A stretch of DNA of 64,000 nt from a virus, in the IMG/VR virus record IMGVR_UViG_3300021424_002547, positions 1 through 64,000 of that record; one strand, 5' to 3'. A model generated the notes under the pieces. The model ran no database searches, was not told the DNA's origin, and was given only the letters and a program-made list of their open reading frames with translations. Of this stretch, positions 1-7,332 are shown in pieces. Position numbers and translations under genes: made by a program. Position 1 is the stretch's first letter, and each line of letters opens with the position of its first letter.

Positions 1-94
1 TTTTCTACAGGAATGTATCAACAACGGTTGGCTGAAGCCTGTGGCCTACATGACGGAACGAGAACTGCTGTTTGGAGGACTGAGCAGTGAATAA
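1..94 (+). CDS. 3' end of an unidentified phage protein (partial)
   Basis: An open frame enters from the left edge in frame 2 and ends at the TAA at 92-94. The roughly 30 visible residues (ending in TERELLFGGLSSE) look protein-like. The competing frame 1 ends at 88-90 but has less natural composition. The stop overlaps the GTG start of the next gene, as is usual in this operon. The product cannot be named. Confidence 0.5.
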   Translation, partial: FLQECINNGWLKPVAYMTERELLFGGLSSE

Positions 95-335
95 TTTTAA
101 TTATCAACCAAACTATCCTATTGCTAGTACCAATGTTAACATCGGTATTGATCCAGAATATGAGCAGCACCAAAATAGCCTCACTATGATCGCAGGCGGA
201 TGCGAAATGATGCGTGTGGCGCCAGATGGGTTCTATGTTCGAGGTATCAAGGTTCCTGTGGATGACAAAGAAGCAGAAACCGTGTATAATGCTTTTAAAC
301 AGTTTCTAACTTGGGCCGAGTTAAATCGGGGATAA
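87..335 (+). CDS. Small conserved-looking phage protein
   Basis: This 82-residue protein starts with GTG at 87, overlapping the upstream stop. The C-terminal half holds a compact segment (MRVAPDGFYVRG followed by VPVDDKEAETVYNAF) of the kind seen in small T4-like marine phage proteins of unknown function. There is no signal peptide or membrane segment. It is followed two bases later by the next gene. I cannot assign a function. Confidence 0.7.
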   Translation: MNNFNYQPNYPIASTNVNIGIDPEYEQHQNSLTMIAGGCEMMRVAPDGFYVRGIKVPVDDKEAETVYNAFKQFLTWAELNRG

Positions 336-337
336 AA

Positions 338-571
338 ATGGATATTCAATCAGCAGTAAATTTTTTAGTAGGATCGGTATTATTTTCAGTATCACTGATC
401 GTCATTGGATTAGCAATTTTGGCTTTAAATAATCTATTCAGCAGATATTGGAAATCTATCAAATGGCAGATTTTTGATCCTCATGATATAACTGTCGTAG
501 ACCACAAGGTCATAGAAGAATTAAAGCACTCGTTGGAAAAACAAAAGACTGATAAGAAAGACGACAAATGA
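338..571 (+). CDS. Small single-pass membrane protein
   Basis: I place the start at ATG 338, two bases after the previous stop; an upstream in-frame ATG at 311 would lie inside the preceding gene. The 77-residue product has one hydrophobic segment at about residues 8-30. A charged cytoplasmic-type tail rich in Lys, Glu and Asp follows (ends KQKTDKKDDK). Its TGA overlaps the next ATG (ATGA). The role is unknown; a holin or spanin-like role is possible but unsupported. Confidence 0.7.
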   Translation: MDIQSAVNFLVGSVLFSVSLIVIGLAILALNNLFSRYWKSIKWQIFDPHDITVVDHKVIEELKHSLEKQKTDKKDDK

Positions 572-783
572 AAACATATATCGATCCTCCCAGTGGTTGG
601 CGTTATGGATTCCCTAAGATCCACGATGGCAGCAAAGATGGAGACATCTTGGCGTGGTTAGTAGAGCAGGGCTATCCACAGTCGGAGATCGACAGCCTAG
701 GCGAGCAGTTCTATTGGCGTTCTTGGGAGGTCAAGGATCAGCCTCCGCAGTTTCAACATGGTATCGCAACTAAGAAAGGATGA
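568..783 (+). CDS. Small phage protein of unknown function
   Basis: This 71-residue soluble protein is rich in Trp, Gly and Asp and starts MKTYIDPPSGWRYGFPK. It is translationally coupled to the upstream gene by an ATGA overlap. It runs almost directly into the next gene, whose ribosome-binding site (AAAGGA) lies in its last codons. It resembles small conserved proteins of T4-like marine phages, but no function can be read from the sequence. Confidence 0.7.
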   Translation: MKTYIDPPSGWRYGFPKIHDGSKDGDILAWLVEQGYPQSEIDSLGEQFYWRSWEVKDQPPQFQHGIATKKG

Positions 784-787
784 AGCG

Positions 788-1495
788 ATGATTACAGTTA
801 AAGAATGGATGGAGTTGGTAGAGTATCGTATCACTGAAGGTGACAGTTATCTGTGGCGGTGTTTTGGCGACAATGCATTCAGCCTCAGCGCATGGAATGG
901 AGACCAAAACGGTTGGAGCATGAACATGGTGTTTGACACCCAAACACAGACCGTCTACACCGTGGAAGTCTGCGACTATGCTCGTGACCGTGCTTACCGC
1001 ATGATTAATCCCGATTTCAAGCAGGCGCACGATGAAGAAGCACGTGATGGTGGTGTCAATGCCAAAGAAGCCTGGGACGATGTTAAATATGTAGATCTGG
1101 AAGATGACGAGGACTTCTGTGAAAAAGCAGAGGCCATACGTGACGGCATAGAATATGACACCCGTGTAAATGTTCCGTTGACCGTGCCCGACGACGTACT
1201 TTTTGAATTGATGAAACGGGCGCACGAACAGGACATCACGCTGAACCAGTTGGTAGAACAGGTCCTATGGGAAGCCATCCGTGCCGAAGAATCCAAAAGA
1301 AAATCGTTTGATAGAGAAGAAGTCTTAGACAGCCAATATCCTGACGGTGATGGCTATTGGCGAGACGAAGACGGTTGGGATGAGATCGCAGAAGATCGCT
1401 GGGATGATGACGGGGACGAAATGCCCAGTGATCTTCAAGATTTTAAACCAGCAGCCAAGATGAAAGCCAAGAAAAAGAAAAAGCAGAAAGGATAA
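788..1495 (+). CDS. Acidic phage protein with possible ribbon-helix-helix segment
   Basis: The start is ATG 788, preceded by AAAGGA; an in-frame ATG at 758 lies inside the previous gene. The 235-residue product has an N-terminal Trp-rich region and an acidic middle. A stretch at about residues 122-155 (VNVPLTVPDDVLFELMKRA onward) resembles a ribbon-helix-helix strand followed by helices. The C-terminus is very acidic and then ends in a run of lysines. DNA binding through the RHH-like part or the Lys tail is an inference only. Confidence 0.65.
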   Translation: MITVKEWMELVEYRITEGDSYLWRCFGDNAFSLSAWNGDQNGWSMNMVFDTQTQTVYTVEVCDYARDRAYRMINPDFKQAHDEEARDGGVNAKEAWDDVKYVDLEDDEDFCEKAEAIRDGIEYDTRVNVPLTVPDDVLFELMKRAHEQDITLNQLVEQVLWEAIRAEESKRKSFDREEVLDSQYPDGDGYWRDEDGWDEIAEDRWDDDGDEMPSDLQDFKPAAKMKAKKKKKQKG

Positions 1496-1498
1496 ATC

Positions 1499-1819
1499 GT
1501 GAATAAGGAGCGTATGTTTGAAGCCCTGAAAGGCCTGCGCCGTGTAGTCATCAACGACTGCTATGGCGGATTCGGCCTTTCAGATCGCGCTCTCACAGAA
1601 TACAAGAAACTGGCAGGCATCACTGACCCAGAATTCTATGATCGCGATATACCCAGAGACGATCCCTATCTGGTCAAAGTGATCAAAGAAATGGGCATGG
1701 CTGCCAACGGTCGACACAGCAATCTCAAGATCGTAGAGATACCCGGGGATATTGAATGGTTGATACAGGAATACGATGGTGCAGAATGGGTAGCGGAGGC
1801 ACACAGGACTTGGTCATGA
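1499..1819 (+). CDS. Conserved-looking phage protein (GGFGLS motif)
   Basis: This protein is about 106 residues from GTG 1499. ATG 1514 is an alternative start, and AAGGAG at 1505-1510 sits just before it, so the start is uncertain. The sequence contains INDCYGGFGLS near the N-terminus, a glycine-rich motif I associate with uncharacterised T4-like marine phage proteins. The TGA overlaps the ATG of the D,D-carboxypeptidase gene. No function is assigned. Confidence 0.65.
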   Translation: MNKERMFEALKGLRRVVINDCYGGFGLSDRALTEYKKLAGITDPEFYDRDIPRDDPYLVKVIKEMGMAANGRHSNLKIVEIPGDIEWLIQEYDGAEWVAEAHRTWS

Positions 1820-2640
1820 AAATTGGGATATCTGTGATTTTATTAGCGGCGTCTATGTCTGTATGGGCCAAACCGCCCAGCACACTGATCTTCGACCAGA
1901 ACAAGGACGAGATCATAGAATGCCGAGAGTGCAACATACCTAGACCCATCGCTAGCCTCACCAAAGTGATGACCGCGATAATCGCTCTAGAGTATGACAG
2001 CAATCTCTCAAAACCAGTGCGGATAGGAACAGGTTCCAAGATCCCGCCTGGCATCACTACTCGCGGAGATCTTTTCGCGGCCCTGCTGGTGCGCAGCGAT
2101 AATCAGGCTGCGGAGATACTGGCCCAGGATTATCCCGGAGGGAGAAAAGCATTCATCGCTGCCATGAATCGCAAGGCTAGATCTCTAGGCATGGATTTCA
2201 CCAAGTTCGTAGATCCTTCGGGACTGGGTGCGAATAACATGGCCAAGATCGGAGAGATGGCTACCTTAGTCAAGTTTGCCGCACTACAGCCCATCATCGC
2301 AGATACTTCAGTGTTGCCTCAGGTGGAGGTCAAGAACAAGAAGTACAAAGTCCTGCTGGATAACACCAACAAGATGCTGATCGCGGACTTCAACGAGATC
2401 AAGTTTTCAAAGACTGGATTCACTGGAGCCGCAGGTTGGAACGTGGCCATGATCTTAGAACGTAATGGACAGAGATTCGTGGTCATTGTCCTAGGTGCCC
2501 GCGACAAGGTAGAAAGATACAACCTAGCTAGATCTATGATAATCCGGCATTTCGCAGACATAGAATACACCAAGGTCTTAGAGCAGAAAGAAATATCTAT
2601 GTGGCAGAAAATCATAGAAAGAATGTTTGGCACACAATGA
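1816..2640 (+). CDS. Secreted D-alanyl-D-alanine carboxypeptidase (peptidase S11)
   Basis: This 274-residue serine peptidase has all three penicillin-binding motifs: SLTK at 47-50 (S47 nucleophile), SDN at 94-96 and KTG at 199-201. Residues 1-18 form a signal peptide ending VWA, so the enzyme should act on peptidoglycan in the periplasm. S11 enzymes remove the terminal D-Ala from pentapeptide stems, and some relatives are endopeptidases. The start at ATG 1816 overlaps the previous stop. In a phage this could serve lysis or wall remodelling during infection; there is no holin next to it. A cell-type secretion signal on a phage wall enzyme is notable. Confidence 0.88.
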   Translation: MKIGISVILLAASMSVWAKPPSTLIFDQNKDEIIECRECNIPRPIASLTKVMTAIIALEYDSNLSKPVRIGTGSKIPPGITTRGDLFAALLVRSDNQAAEILAQDYPGGRKAFIAAMNRKARSLGMDFTKFVDPSGLGANNMAKIGEMATLVKFAALQPIIADTSVLPQVEVKNKKYKVLLDNTNKMLIADFNEIKFSKTGFTGAAGWNVAMILERNGQRFVVIVLGARDKVERYNLARSMIIRHFADIEYTKVLEQKEISMWQKIIERMFGTQ

Positions 2641-2852
2641 CTGAAATAAAACTGGGCCGCGAATACTATCACCATATCCGAGATATTGAACGGTGGTGCC
2701 GAGATAATGTCGGTGCGGGTGATTGGGCCACTAGGTCAGAGTTTCGCGAGGATCGAGACATCCAGTGGAGCATCAATCAGATCTTTGGTAACACATTTCT
2801 ACGATTCCGCAGAGATTCGGATGCTACCTTGTTCACACTACGATGGCGGTGA
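2637..2852 (+). CDS. LRW-family small protein, copy A
   Basis: This 71-residue protein is the first of seven tandem divergent paralogues between 2.6 and 5.3 kb. Family features visible here are a W-C pair (IERWCRDNVG) in the first half and a C-terminal F-x-R-x7-LF-x-LRW block right before the stop. It overlaps the carboxypeptidase stop by 4 nt and the next short paralogue by 10 nt. Function unknown. Confidence 0.7.
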   Translation: MTEIKLGREYYHHIRDIERWCRDNVGAGDWATRSEFREDRDIQWSINQIFGNTFLRFRRDSDATLFTLRWR

Positions 2853-2944
2853 AGACTGCTGACATCCATGAGATCTTGGCCACCAGACTGGTAAATTTTC
2901 CTGATGAAAAAGCATATATCATGTTTCTGTTGAGGTGGTCATGA
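2843..2944 (+). CDS. LRW-family small protein, copy B (33 residues, shortened)
   Basis: A very short open frame runs from ATG 2843 to TGA 2942-2944. It overlaps the end of copy A, and its own end overlaps the start of copy C. Its last 15 residues (FPDEKAYIMFLLRWS) match the family C-terminal block, but the W-C half is missing. It is either a minimal version or a remnant. The tight overlaps at both ends argue that it is translated. Confidence 0.5.
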   Translation: MAVKTADIHEILATRLVNFPDEKAYIMFLLRWS

Positions 2945-3165
2945 ACACTGATCGGTTCCCCTATGAAGTGATCATACATAAGTCACGTCATTATGAAGCA
3001 GAAGCGTGGTGCCGTAAGCATTTTGGACCGAGGTGGGCGGCCATAGGCAATCTGGATGGCAGGTGGTGTTGTTTCTGGACAGGCCGTGAACGATTTGGTG
3101 GCTACAGATATCATTTCGCTGACGAACGAGATATGCTGTTGTTTAGTTTGAAGTGGACATCATGA
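2941..3165 (+). CDS. LRW-family small protein, copy C
   Basis: This 74-residue paralogue starts at ATG 2941 inside the stop of copy B. It carries EAEAWCRKHFGPRW and ends RDMLLFSLKWTS, the two conserved blocks of the family. The middle is rich in Trp, Gly and Arg. Its TGA overlaps the next ATG at 3162. Function unknown. Confidence 0.7.
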   Translation: MNTDRFPYEVIIHKSRHYEAEAWCRKHFGPRWAAIGNLDGRWCCFWTGRERFGGYRYHFADERDMLLFSLKWTS

Positions 3166-3557
3166 CGAGAACATTGAAACGAAAAGTCATCATCCGCGAA
3201 ACGGATTTCGCTAAAGTCAAGCATCGGGCTTTCATGCCTATAGGAGTCGATGTACTCTACGATCGTGCGGAATGGCGGCCCCTGACCCGAGAAGACATTG
3301 AACGAGATATGATCATGCGAGGTCTCAAGGGTGAACAGATGCCTCGTGGCGGATCGTGGTTGATTCCCGAGGACTATCTCCTGTATAATCAAGACAGCCT
3401 ATACAATACCAGATACTCGCGGTGGAATCCCGGCTACGATGAAGATGGATATATGACCGTACAGCCAAGGAAGAATCTACCTAGAGTGAGATTGGGTTGG
3501 GCCGTGTTTGAAAAAGATCTGGAGCAGATCATGCTGGAGTTATATGACCGGGATTGA
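3162..3557 (+). CDS. Uncharacterised phage protein
   Basis: A 131-residue basic protein starts at ATG 3162, overlapping the previous stop; the in-frame ATG at 3153 lies inside copy C. It has many Arg, Tyr and Trp residues and no membrane segment. It sits inside the LRW paralogue array but lacks the family motif. Its end overlaps the next gene by 14 nt. No function can be proposed. Confidence 0.65.
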   Translation: MTRTLKRKVIIRETDFAKVKHRAFMPIGVDVLYDRAEWRPLTREDIERDMIMRGLKGEQMPRGGSWLIPEDYLLYNQDSLYNTRYSRWNPGYDEDGYMTVQPRKNLPRVRLGWAVFEKDLEQIMLELYDRD

Positions 3558-3900
3558 TTCGGGCTCCGCTTATCGCCACGGTTATATAGGTCCCGCTCCC
3601 ACCAAGCATACATACAAGTATATGCGAGTAGGAGATAGGGTGGAAGAAGTTAGAAATATCGTCGTGCATGAGTTCTCTATGGGCGATGTAGAAGATCCAG
3701 ATCTCTACGCTGCCGACCCTTTGATCACGTGGGAGAAAAGCGAACAGGGGCAGTGGGTGATGAACAATGCCGTAGAGACTCCCTCGTGGCACAGGATGGC
3801 GGATGTGGCCATGATGGGCTACAAATATCAGATCCGCGCCAAACTCACGGGACCTGCACTGACAGAATGGTTGCTGAGATATGGCCACACTAGAAGATAA
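3544..3900 (+). CDS. Uncharacterised phage protein
   Basis: A 118-residue protein read from ATG 3544 within the end of the previous gene. It has a mixed charged composition and no recognisable motif. The C-terminal TEWLLRYGHTRR is mildly reminiscent of the LRW family ending but not convincing. It overlaps the next paralogue if that gene starts at 3881. Function unknown. Confidence 0.6.
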   Translation: MTGIDSGSAYRHGYIGPAPTKHTYKYMRVGDRVEEVRNIVVHEFSMGDVEDPDLYAADPLITWEKSEQGQWVMNNAVETPSWHRMADVAMMGYKYQIRAKLTGPALTEWLLRYGHTRR

Positions 3901-4144
3901 TCCCACCCTGAGCATAATGCGGGCACAGAGGGCAGAAGAGCATGTCAAAGTTGACGAGAAGTTGATGGATCTGCTCGCATCGTATCACATGATAAGATTG
4001 CCCGATGAAGACTTTTCTGAAAAACTGACCTGGTGCTTGCAGCATTGCCAGTGTAAATTCCGAGATTTGAGCGACACGAGAGGAAGGGCATGGTATTTCC
4101 AAAATGAACAAGATGCAGCACTGTTCGCTCTACGGTGGACGTAA
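3881..4144 (+). CDS. LRW-family small protein, copy D
   Basis: Up to 87 residues; ATG 3917 is an alternative start because no clear ribosome-binding site precedes ATG 3881. The protein contains LTWCLQHCQCKF and ends QDAALFALRWT, both diagnostic of the tandem family. Three cysteines cluster around the W-C motif. Function unknown. Confidence 0.65.
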   Translation: MATLEDNPTLSIMRAQRAEEHVKVDEKLMDLLASYHMIRLPDEDFSEKLTWCLQHCQCKFRDLSDTRGRAWYFQNEQDAALFALRWT

Positions 4145-4169
4145 GTTCCATAGCGTATGGATAGATGAG

Positions 4170-4400
4170 ATGGCTGCCATAGATAAAAAGATCAAATGGA
4201 TACAGAGTGAAGGTAAACTACGTTTGGCTGCTCGTGCAGAAATACAGCCTCTCGGATGGGAGGTAGGTTTAACACAGGCAGAAATGGATGCTGTCCACGA
4301 ATGGTGCGAACAGCACCATTGCGGACGAAGGACCAGTTTCGACACATTCCAGTTTAAAAGCAAGAAAGAAATGACTGTATTTTTATTACGATGGGGGTGA
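4170..4400 (+). CDS. LRW-family small protein, copy E
   Basis: The frame is open from ATG 4104, but that start would overlap copy D by 41 nt, so I favour ATG 4170 (about 76 residues). It contains VHEWCEQHHCGRR and ends KEMTVFLLRWG. The W-C-x3-H-[FHC] pattern is well kept here. The stop overlaps the next start. Function unknown. Confidence 0.6.
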   Translation: MAAIDKKIKWIQSEGKLRLAARAEIQPLGWEVGLTQAEMDAVHEWCEQHHCGRRTSFDTFQFKSKKEMTVFLLRWG

Positions 4401-4642
4401 TGATGGATTTTATGAATGAAGAATCTAAGAGATTGATCATAGCGGTAGTGGCAGGATTCCTCGTGGGATTCCTACCAATGATGGCGCAATATTGGGATCG
4501 TGGATACTCTAGAGCAGATATGGCCAAGGCCTACCAAACGGGCCACGACGAAGCACTAAAGGTCAATCCCGCCAGCGATCGTTTAGAGATAGTCTGCGCG
4601 GCACTTTGGTTTGATGATCTAGCACAGAAAGGGAAAAAATGA
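4400..4642 (+). CDS. Small membrane-anchored phage protein
   Basis: Start ATG 4400 overlaps the previous TGA and has a G-rich stretch just upstream; ATG 4403 is equally possible. The 80-residue product has one hydrophobic segment (about residues 10-28) followed by a soluble tail ending in KGKK. It is coupled to the next gene by ATGA. Role unknown; phage small membrane proteins of this type include inhibitors and lysis accessories, which cannot be distinguished here. Confidence 0.65.
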   Translation: MMDFMNEESKRLIIAVVAGFLVGFLPMMAQYWDRGYSRADMAKAYQTGHDEALKVNPASDRLEIVCAALWFDDLAQKGKK

Positions 4643-4905
4643 TACGCGATCATCTCTGGCAGGTGGTACAGATCCTGCCCACCGACTACACGGACTATGG
4701 TGGGGGCGTGGAACGCTGGGCAGATCCCACAGAAAACTATCCCGACTGCTCATCAGGATGCAGGCACTTCCGCAGATTGTCCAGCGATTTGGAACCAGGC
4801 CTAGAAGATGCAGATTGGGGAGTCTGTGCCAACGTCCACAGCCAGCGTGTGGGACTTCTAACATTCGAGCATCAGGCTGGCCATCAATGTTGGGAGGGAG
4901 CATAG
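4639..4905 (+). CDS. Cysteine-containing conserved-looking phage protein
   Basis: This 88-residue protein has the N-terminal block LPTDYTDYGGGVERWADP followed by cysteines at DCSSGCRHF, GVCAN and QCWEG. The spacing suggests a small metal- or Fe-S-binding fold, which is an inference. I recall similar proteins as conserved hypotheticals of T4-like marine phages. It is translationally coupled upstream (ATGA) and separated by 4 nt from copy F of the LRW family. Confidence 0.65.
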   Translation: MIRDHLWQVVQILPTDYTDYGGGVERWADPTENYPDCSSGCRHFRRLSSDLEPGLEDADWGVCANVHSQRVGLLTFEHQAGHQCWEGA

Positions 4906-4909
4906 ACAG

Positions 4910-5125
4910 ATGTTCGAAGTATATCTCAATGATGCTCGTATGGACTACGATGAATCGGAACGGCATTTCCATAATGCCGATCATTGGGCACGAGAACATT
5001 GTGAGAGTTATGTCAGCCACGACGTCCAAGATGTTTCGGATGTCAGTTATTACTATGACAACATCGCCCTTTACCTATTCCGTGAAGAACGAGATGCATT
5101 GATGTTTCGGTTAAAATGGGCTTGA
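4910..5125 (+). CDS. LRW-family small protein, copy F
   Basis: A 71-residue acidic paralogue. The W-C pair is changed to W-A (DHWAREHCESY), but the ending RDALMFRLKWA keeps the family block. It starts five bases after the previous stop. Function unknown. Confidence 0.7.
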   Translation: MFEVYLNDARMDYDESERHFHNADHWAREHCESYVSHDVQDVSDVSYYYDNIALYLFREERDALMFRLKWA

Positions 5126-5144
5126 AGTCTACATTGGAGGATAG

Positions 5145-5333
5145 GTGACTGATCGTCGATACGTAGCCATTCTCGAAACCAAAACATTCTTCCTCGCCGA
5201 TTTTCAATTTTGGGCAGAGCATGAGCAGGAATTGGATGCGTGGTGTGCGAAAAATTTCTGTCAGCGTAAGGGCATGGTTGTCACTGCATTGAACGACTAT
5301 GGTTATATGCTTTTTGGACTACGGTGGAGTTGA
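5145..5333 (+). CDS. LRW-family small protein, copy G
   Basis: A 62-residue paralogue starting with GTG 5145 behind GGAGGAT. It contains ELDAWCAKNFCQRKG and ends YMLFGLRWS. It is the last of the seven copies; a sigma70-like promoter for the next operon begins at its 3' end. Function unknown. Confidence 0.7.
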   Translation: MTDRRYVAILETKTFFLADFQFWAEHEQELDAWCAKNFCQRKGMVVTALNDYGYMLFGLRWS

Positions 5334-5358
5334 CTGGATATCGTTTTGATAGTATAAT
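5330..5358 (+). promoter_or_regulatory. sigma70-like promoter
   Basis: TTGACT (5330-5335), a 17-nt spacer and TATAAT (5353-5358). It lies directly upstream of the gene starting at 5390 and overlaps the end of copy G. Confidence 0.75.
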
Positions 5359-5389
5359 ATATCATCAAAGAACATTTCGGAGTTGAAGA

Positions 5390-5809
5390 ATGAACGAACG
5401 ATTAGATCAAAGATTGGTAGAAAAATATCCTAAGATATTTGCCAACCGGTACGCTGACATGAAGACCACGGCCATGTGCTGGGGATTCGAACACGGTGAT
5501 GGATGGTACGATATCATCGACAGCCTCTGTGCCAACATACAGAATCACATCGATTGGCAAGAAAAGATGGGCAATGAGATTGCTCAGGTAGTGGCCACTC
5601 AGGTCAAAGAAAAGTTTGGAACGCTGAGATTCTACTATGACGGCGGGGATGACTACATCTCTGGACTGGTCAGTATGGCAGAATCCTGGTCTGCGGTGGC
5701 CTGCGAAGAATGTGGAGCACCGGGCACACAGAACGACGGGGGCTGGATCAAAACGCTCTGTGAAACCCATAGACGAGAAAGAGACGAACGATATGAAAAT
5801 AGGATTTAG
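5390..5809 (+). CDS. Phage protein with C-terminal zinc-ribbon-like motif
   Basis: This 139-residue protein is the first gene after a good promoter. Its central block KEKFGTLRFYYDGG leads to a C-terminal C-x2-C (CEECG) and a further Cys and His (TLCETHRRE), which suggests a small zinc-binding domain. Proteins with a 'KEKFG-LRFY ... CE-CG' layout occur in many phages, without known function as far as I know. Its end overlaps the next gene by 17 nt. Confidence 0.65.
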   Translation: MNERLDQRLVEKYPKIFANRYADMKTTAMCWGFEHGDGWYDIIDSLCANIQNHIDWQEKMGNEIAQVVATQVKEKFGTLRFYYDGGDDYISGLVSMAESWSAVACEECGAPGTQNDGGWIKTLCETHRRERDERYENRI

Positions 5810-6197
5810 CCTAGGTCGCTGTGTTAGAGACATAGTAAACGGAGAAGTCAGCATCGACGATGTGGCCTTCATCATCACCGCTACCAGTATCTCGGAGAGA
5901 GAACAACTGGGCAACGTGATCCTGATGTACAGATCAGAACCCAGGTATCTCCAAGGACTAGACCATCAACAATGCCTGGCTGTGGCGGAGCAGCTCTGGG
6001 ATTCGAATCGAATCCTACAGCCCAGAAAACAGGGTCTACATCGCCACGCACAGCCAGAAAATAGCATTTGGGTGGACATGTTCCCCACGGAACTCAGCGA
6101 AAACGAAGCGGTCAAGAACGCTTGGTCCGCCTACAGATTTATGCTACATATGGTAGAAAACGTGGACACAGAGGCCACGGAGGTTTTCAGGACATAA
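5793..6197 (+). CDS. Uncharacterised phage protein
   Basis: A 134-residue protein from ATG 5793, overlapping the upstream gene by 17 nt. It begins MKIGFSLGRCVRDIVNGEVS, a hydrophobic then acidic start. No catalytic motif is visible. A ribosome-binding site for the next gene (AAGGAG) overlaps its stop codon. Function unknown. Confidence 0.65.
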   Translation: MKIGFSLGRCVRDIVNGEVSIDDVAFIITATSISEREQLGNVILMYRSEPRYLQGLDHQQCLAVAEQLWDSNRILQPRKQGLHRHAQPENSIWVDMFPTELSENEAVKNAWSAYRFMLHMVENVDTEATEVFRT

Positions 6198-6207
6198 GGA
6201 GTGGACT

Positions 6208-6393
6208 ATGATCAAAATGGGCAGCAAATGGACCAGCAGCGATGGAAAGATTTTTATAGTTTTGGGCACCGTGGATCTAGAGGGTAAACGATGGGTCTAC
6301 TACAGATCGGAAACTTCGGAAGCGCATTTGCCCAACGAATTCAGCTGTTTTGAAGAGAGTTTTTTGGCTAGATTTCGCCCGGTAGTTGAATAA
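6208..6393 (+). CDS. Small phage protein
   Basis: A 61-residue protein preceded by AAGGAG. It has a strand-rich pattern (WTSSDGKIFIVLG, then RWVYYRS) suggestive of a small beta-barrel or SH3-like fold; this is a guess from alternation only. It ends just before the extended -10 promoter for clpP. Confidence 0.6.
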   Translation: MIKMGSKWTSSDGKIFIVLGTVDLEGKRWVYYRSETSEAHLPNEFSCFEESFLARFRPVVE

Positions 6394-6398
6394 TACTA

Positions 6399-6407
6399 TG
6401 CTATAAT
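6399..6407 (+). promoter_or_regulatory. Extended -10 promoter upstream of clpP-like gene
   Basis: TGCTATAAT is a perfect extended -10 element. No good -35 lies 17 nt upstream, which fits the extended -10 class. It is 40 nt before the GTG start at 6448. Confidence 0.55.
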
Positions 6408-6447
6408 TATCACAGTGATAAGTAGTAGTGAACGTTAAGGAGATATC

Positions 6448-7023
6448 GTGTCAAAAAGATTGGACGATTTCAACGCCCAAGACCGCCAGAATGTTAAATT
6501 CCAAGATGCAGGAGTACATTTCCTCGTCGGGGAGATAGATGAGGAAAGCGTAAACGAAACTGTTAAATGGCTGGCCTACGAGAACATAGATCCTAGACCA
6601 GATCGAGTGCTGACTCTTTATGTCAATAGCCAAGGAGGAGATCTCTACGAAGCACTTGGACTCATAGACATGATGAGGAACAGCCGGATTCCCATACGGA
6701 CTATCGGATATGGATCTGTGATGAGTGCCGCTTTCCTCATCGTGGCTTCCGGTTCAAAGAGTGAACGTTATGTTACCAAAAACTGCGGTATCATGTGCCA
6801 TCAGATGTCATCCACAGAAGAGATGGGCAAGTATCATGATATCAAAGCACAGAGAAAAGAAACAGATCGACTTAATCAAGCCATGTACAATGTCCTGAAA
6901 GAAACCACAGGACTAGATGGTCGCATCATCAAGACCCGACTTCTGCCTGCACACGATGTCTACATGACCTCAGAAGAGATGATCGAGTTCGGCGCTGCCG
7001 ATCAGATATTAGAAAGGGGATGA
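6448..7023 (+). CDS. clpP: ClpP-like serine protease
   Basis: The 191-residue length is close to bacterial ClpP. The catalytic triad is visible: Ser93 in GSVMSAAFL, His118 in IMCHQM and Asp170 in AHDVYMTSEE. The VNSQGGDLYEAL oligomerisation and oxyanion region is also present. The start is GTG 6448 behind AAGGAG. ClpP forms the proteolytic chamber that works with ClpX or ClpA. In a phage it could process head proteins or redirect host proteolysis (inference). No Clp ATPase is encoded nearby, so a host unfoldase would be needed unless it acts alone. Confidence 0.9.
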   Translation: MSKRLDDFNAQDRQNVKFQDAGVHFLVGEIDEESVNETVKWLAYENIDPRPDRVLTLYVNSQGGDLYEALGLIDMMRNSRIPIRTIGYGSVMSAAFLIVASGSKSERYVTKNCGIMCHQMSSTEEMGKYHDIKAQRKETDRLNQAMYNVLKETTGLDGRIIKTRLLPAHDVYMTSEEMIEFGAADQILERG

Positions 7024-7024
7024 C

Positions 7025-7261
7025 ATGAAAGTGGTATCTATCGATCCTAAGATCAAAATCGACGAAAAGAGAAAGACCGAGATGCTAGAAGTCCTAGACG
7101 AAATGAAACGCATGGTAGAAACAGGGGAGATCGAAGAATTCGTGGCCTGTTCCACAGGCAATGGGGAATGTAAGATACATGCCAGCTGCCTAGACCATGT
7201 GGGTGGTGTGGGTCTGTTCGAAGTTGGTAAGCACTTACTGATCCAGCGTGAGATCGACTAA
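7025..7261 (+). CDS. Conserved-looking phage protein downstream of clpP
   Basis: This 78-residue protein starts one base after the clpP stop, so it is co-transcribed. The first half is charged (Lys/Glu, likely helical). The second half has two cysteines (ECKIHASC) and a glycine-rich turn. Similar small proteins occur in T4-like marine phages without known function. It could be a ClpP partner by position only. Confidence 0.65.
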   Translation: MKVVSIDPKIKIDEKRKTEMLEVLDEMKRMVETGEIEEFVACSTGNGECKIHASCLDHVGGVGLFEVGKHLLIQREID

Positions 7262-7298
7262 ACGGACAAAAAAGCCACATTTCACTACGAAAAAATCG

Positions 7299-7327
7299 TT
7301 GACAACTAAATAAAGTGTCTATATAAT
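7299..7327 (+). promoter_or_regulatory. Consensus sigma70 promoter for the leader RNA
   Basis: A perfect TTGACA (7299-7304), 17-nt spacer and perfect TATAAT (7322-7327). It drives the structured RNA that ends at 7503. Confidence 0.85.
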
Positions 7328-7332
7328 AGGGA

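Noticed and set aside
770-1296. Long minus-strand frames opposite the acidic gene at 788
   Set aside because: They mirror a real coding frame, have no start signals, and would be the only minus-strand genes in the first 7 kb.
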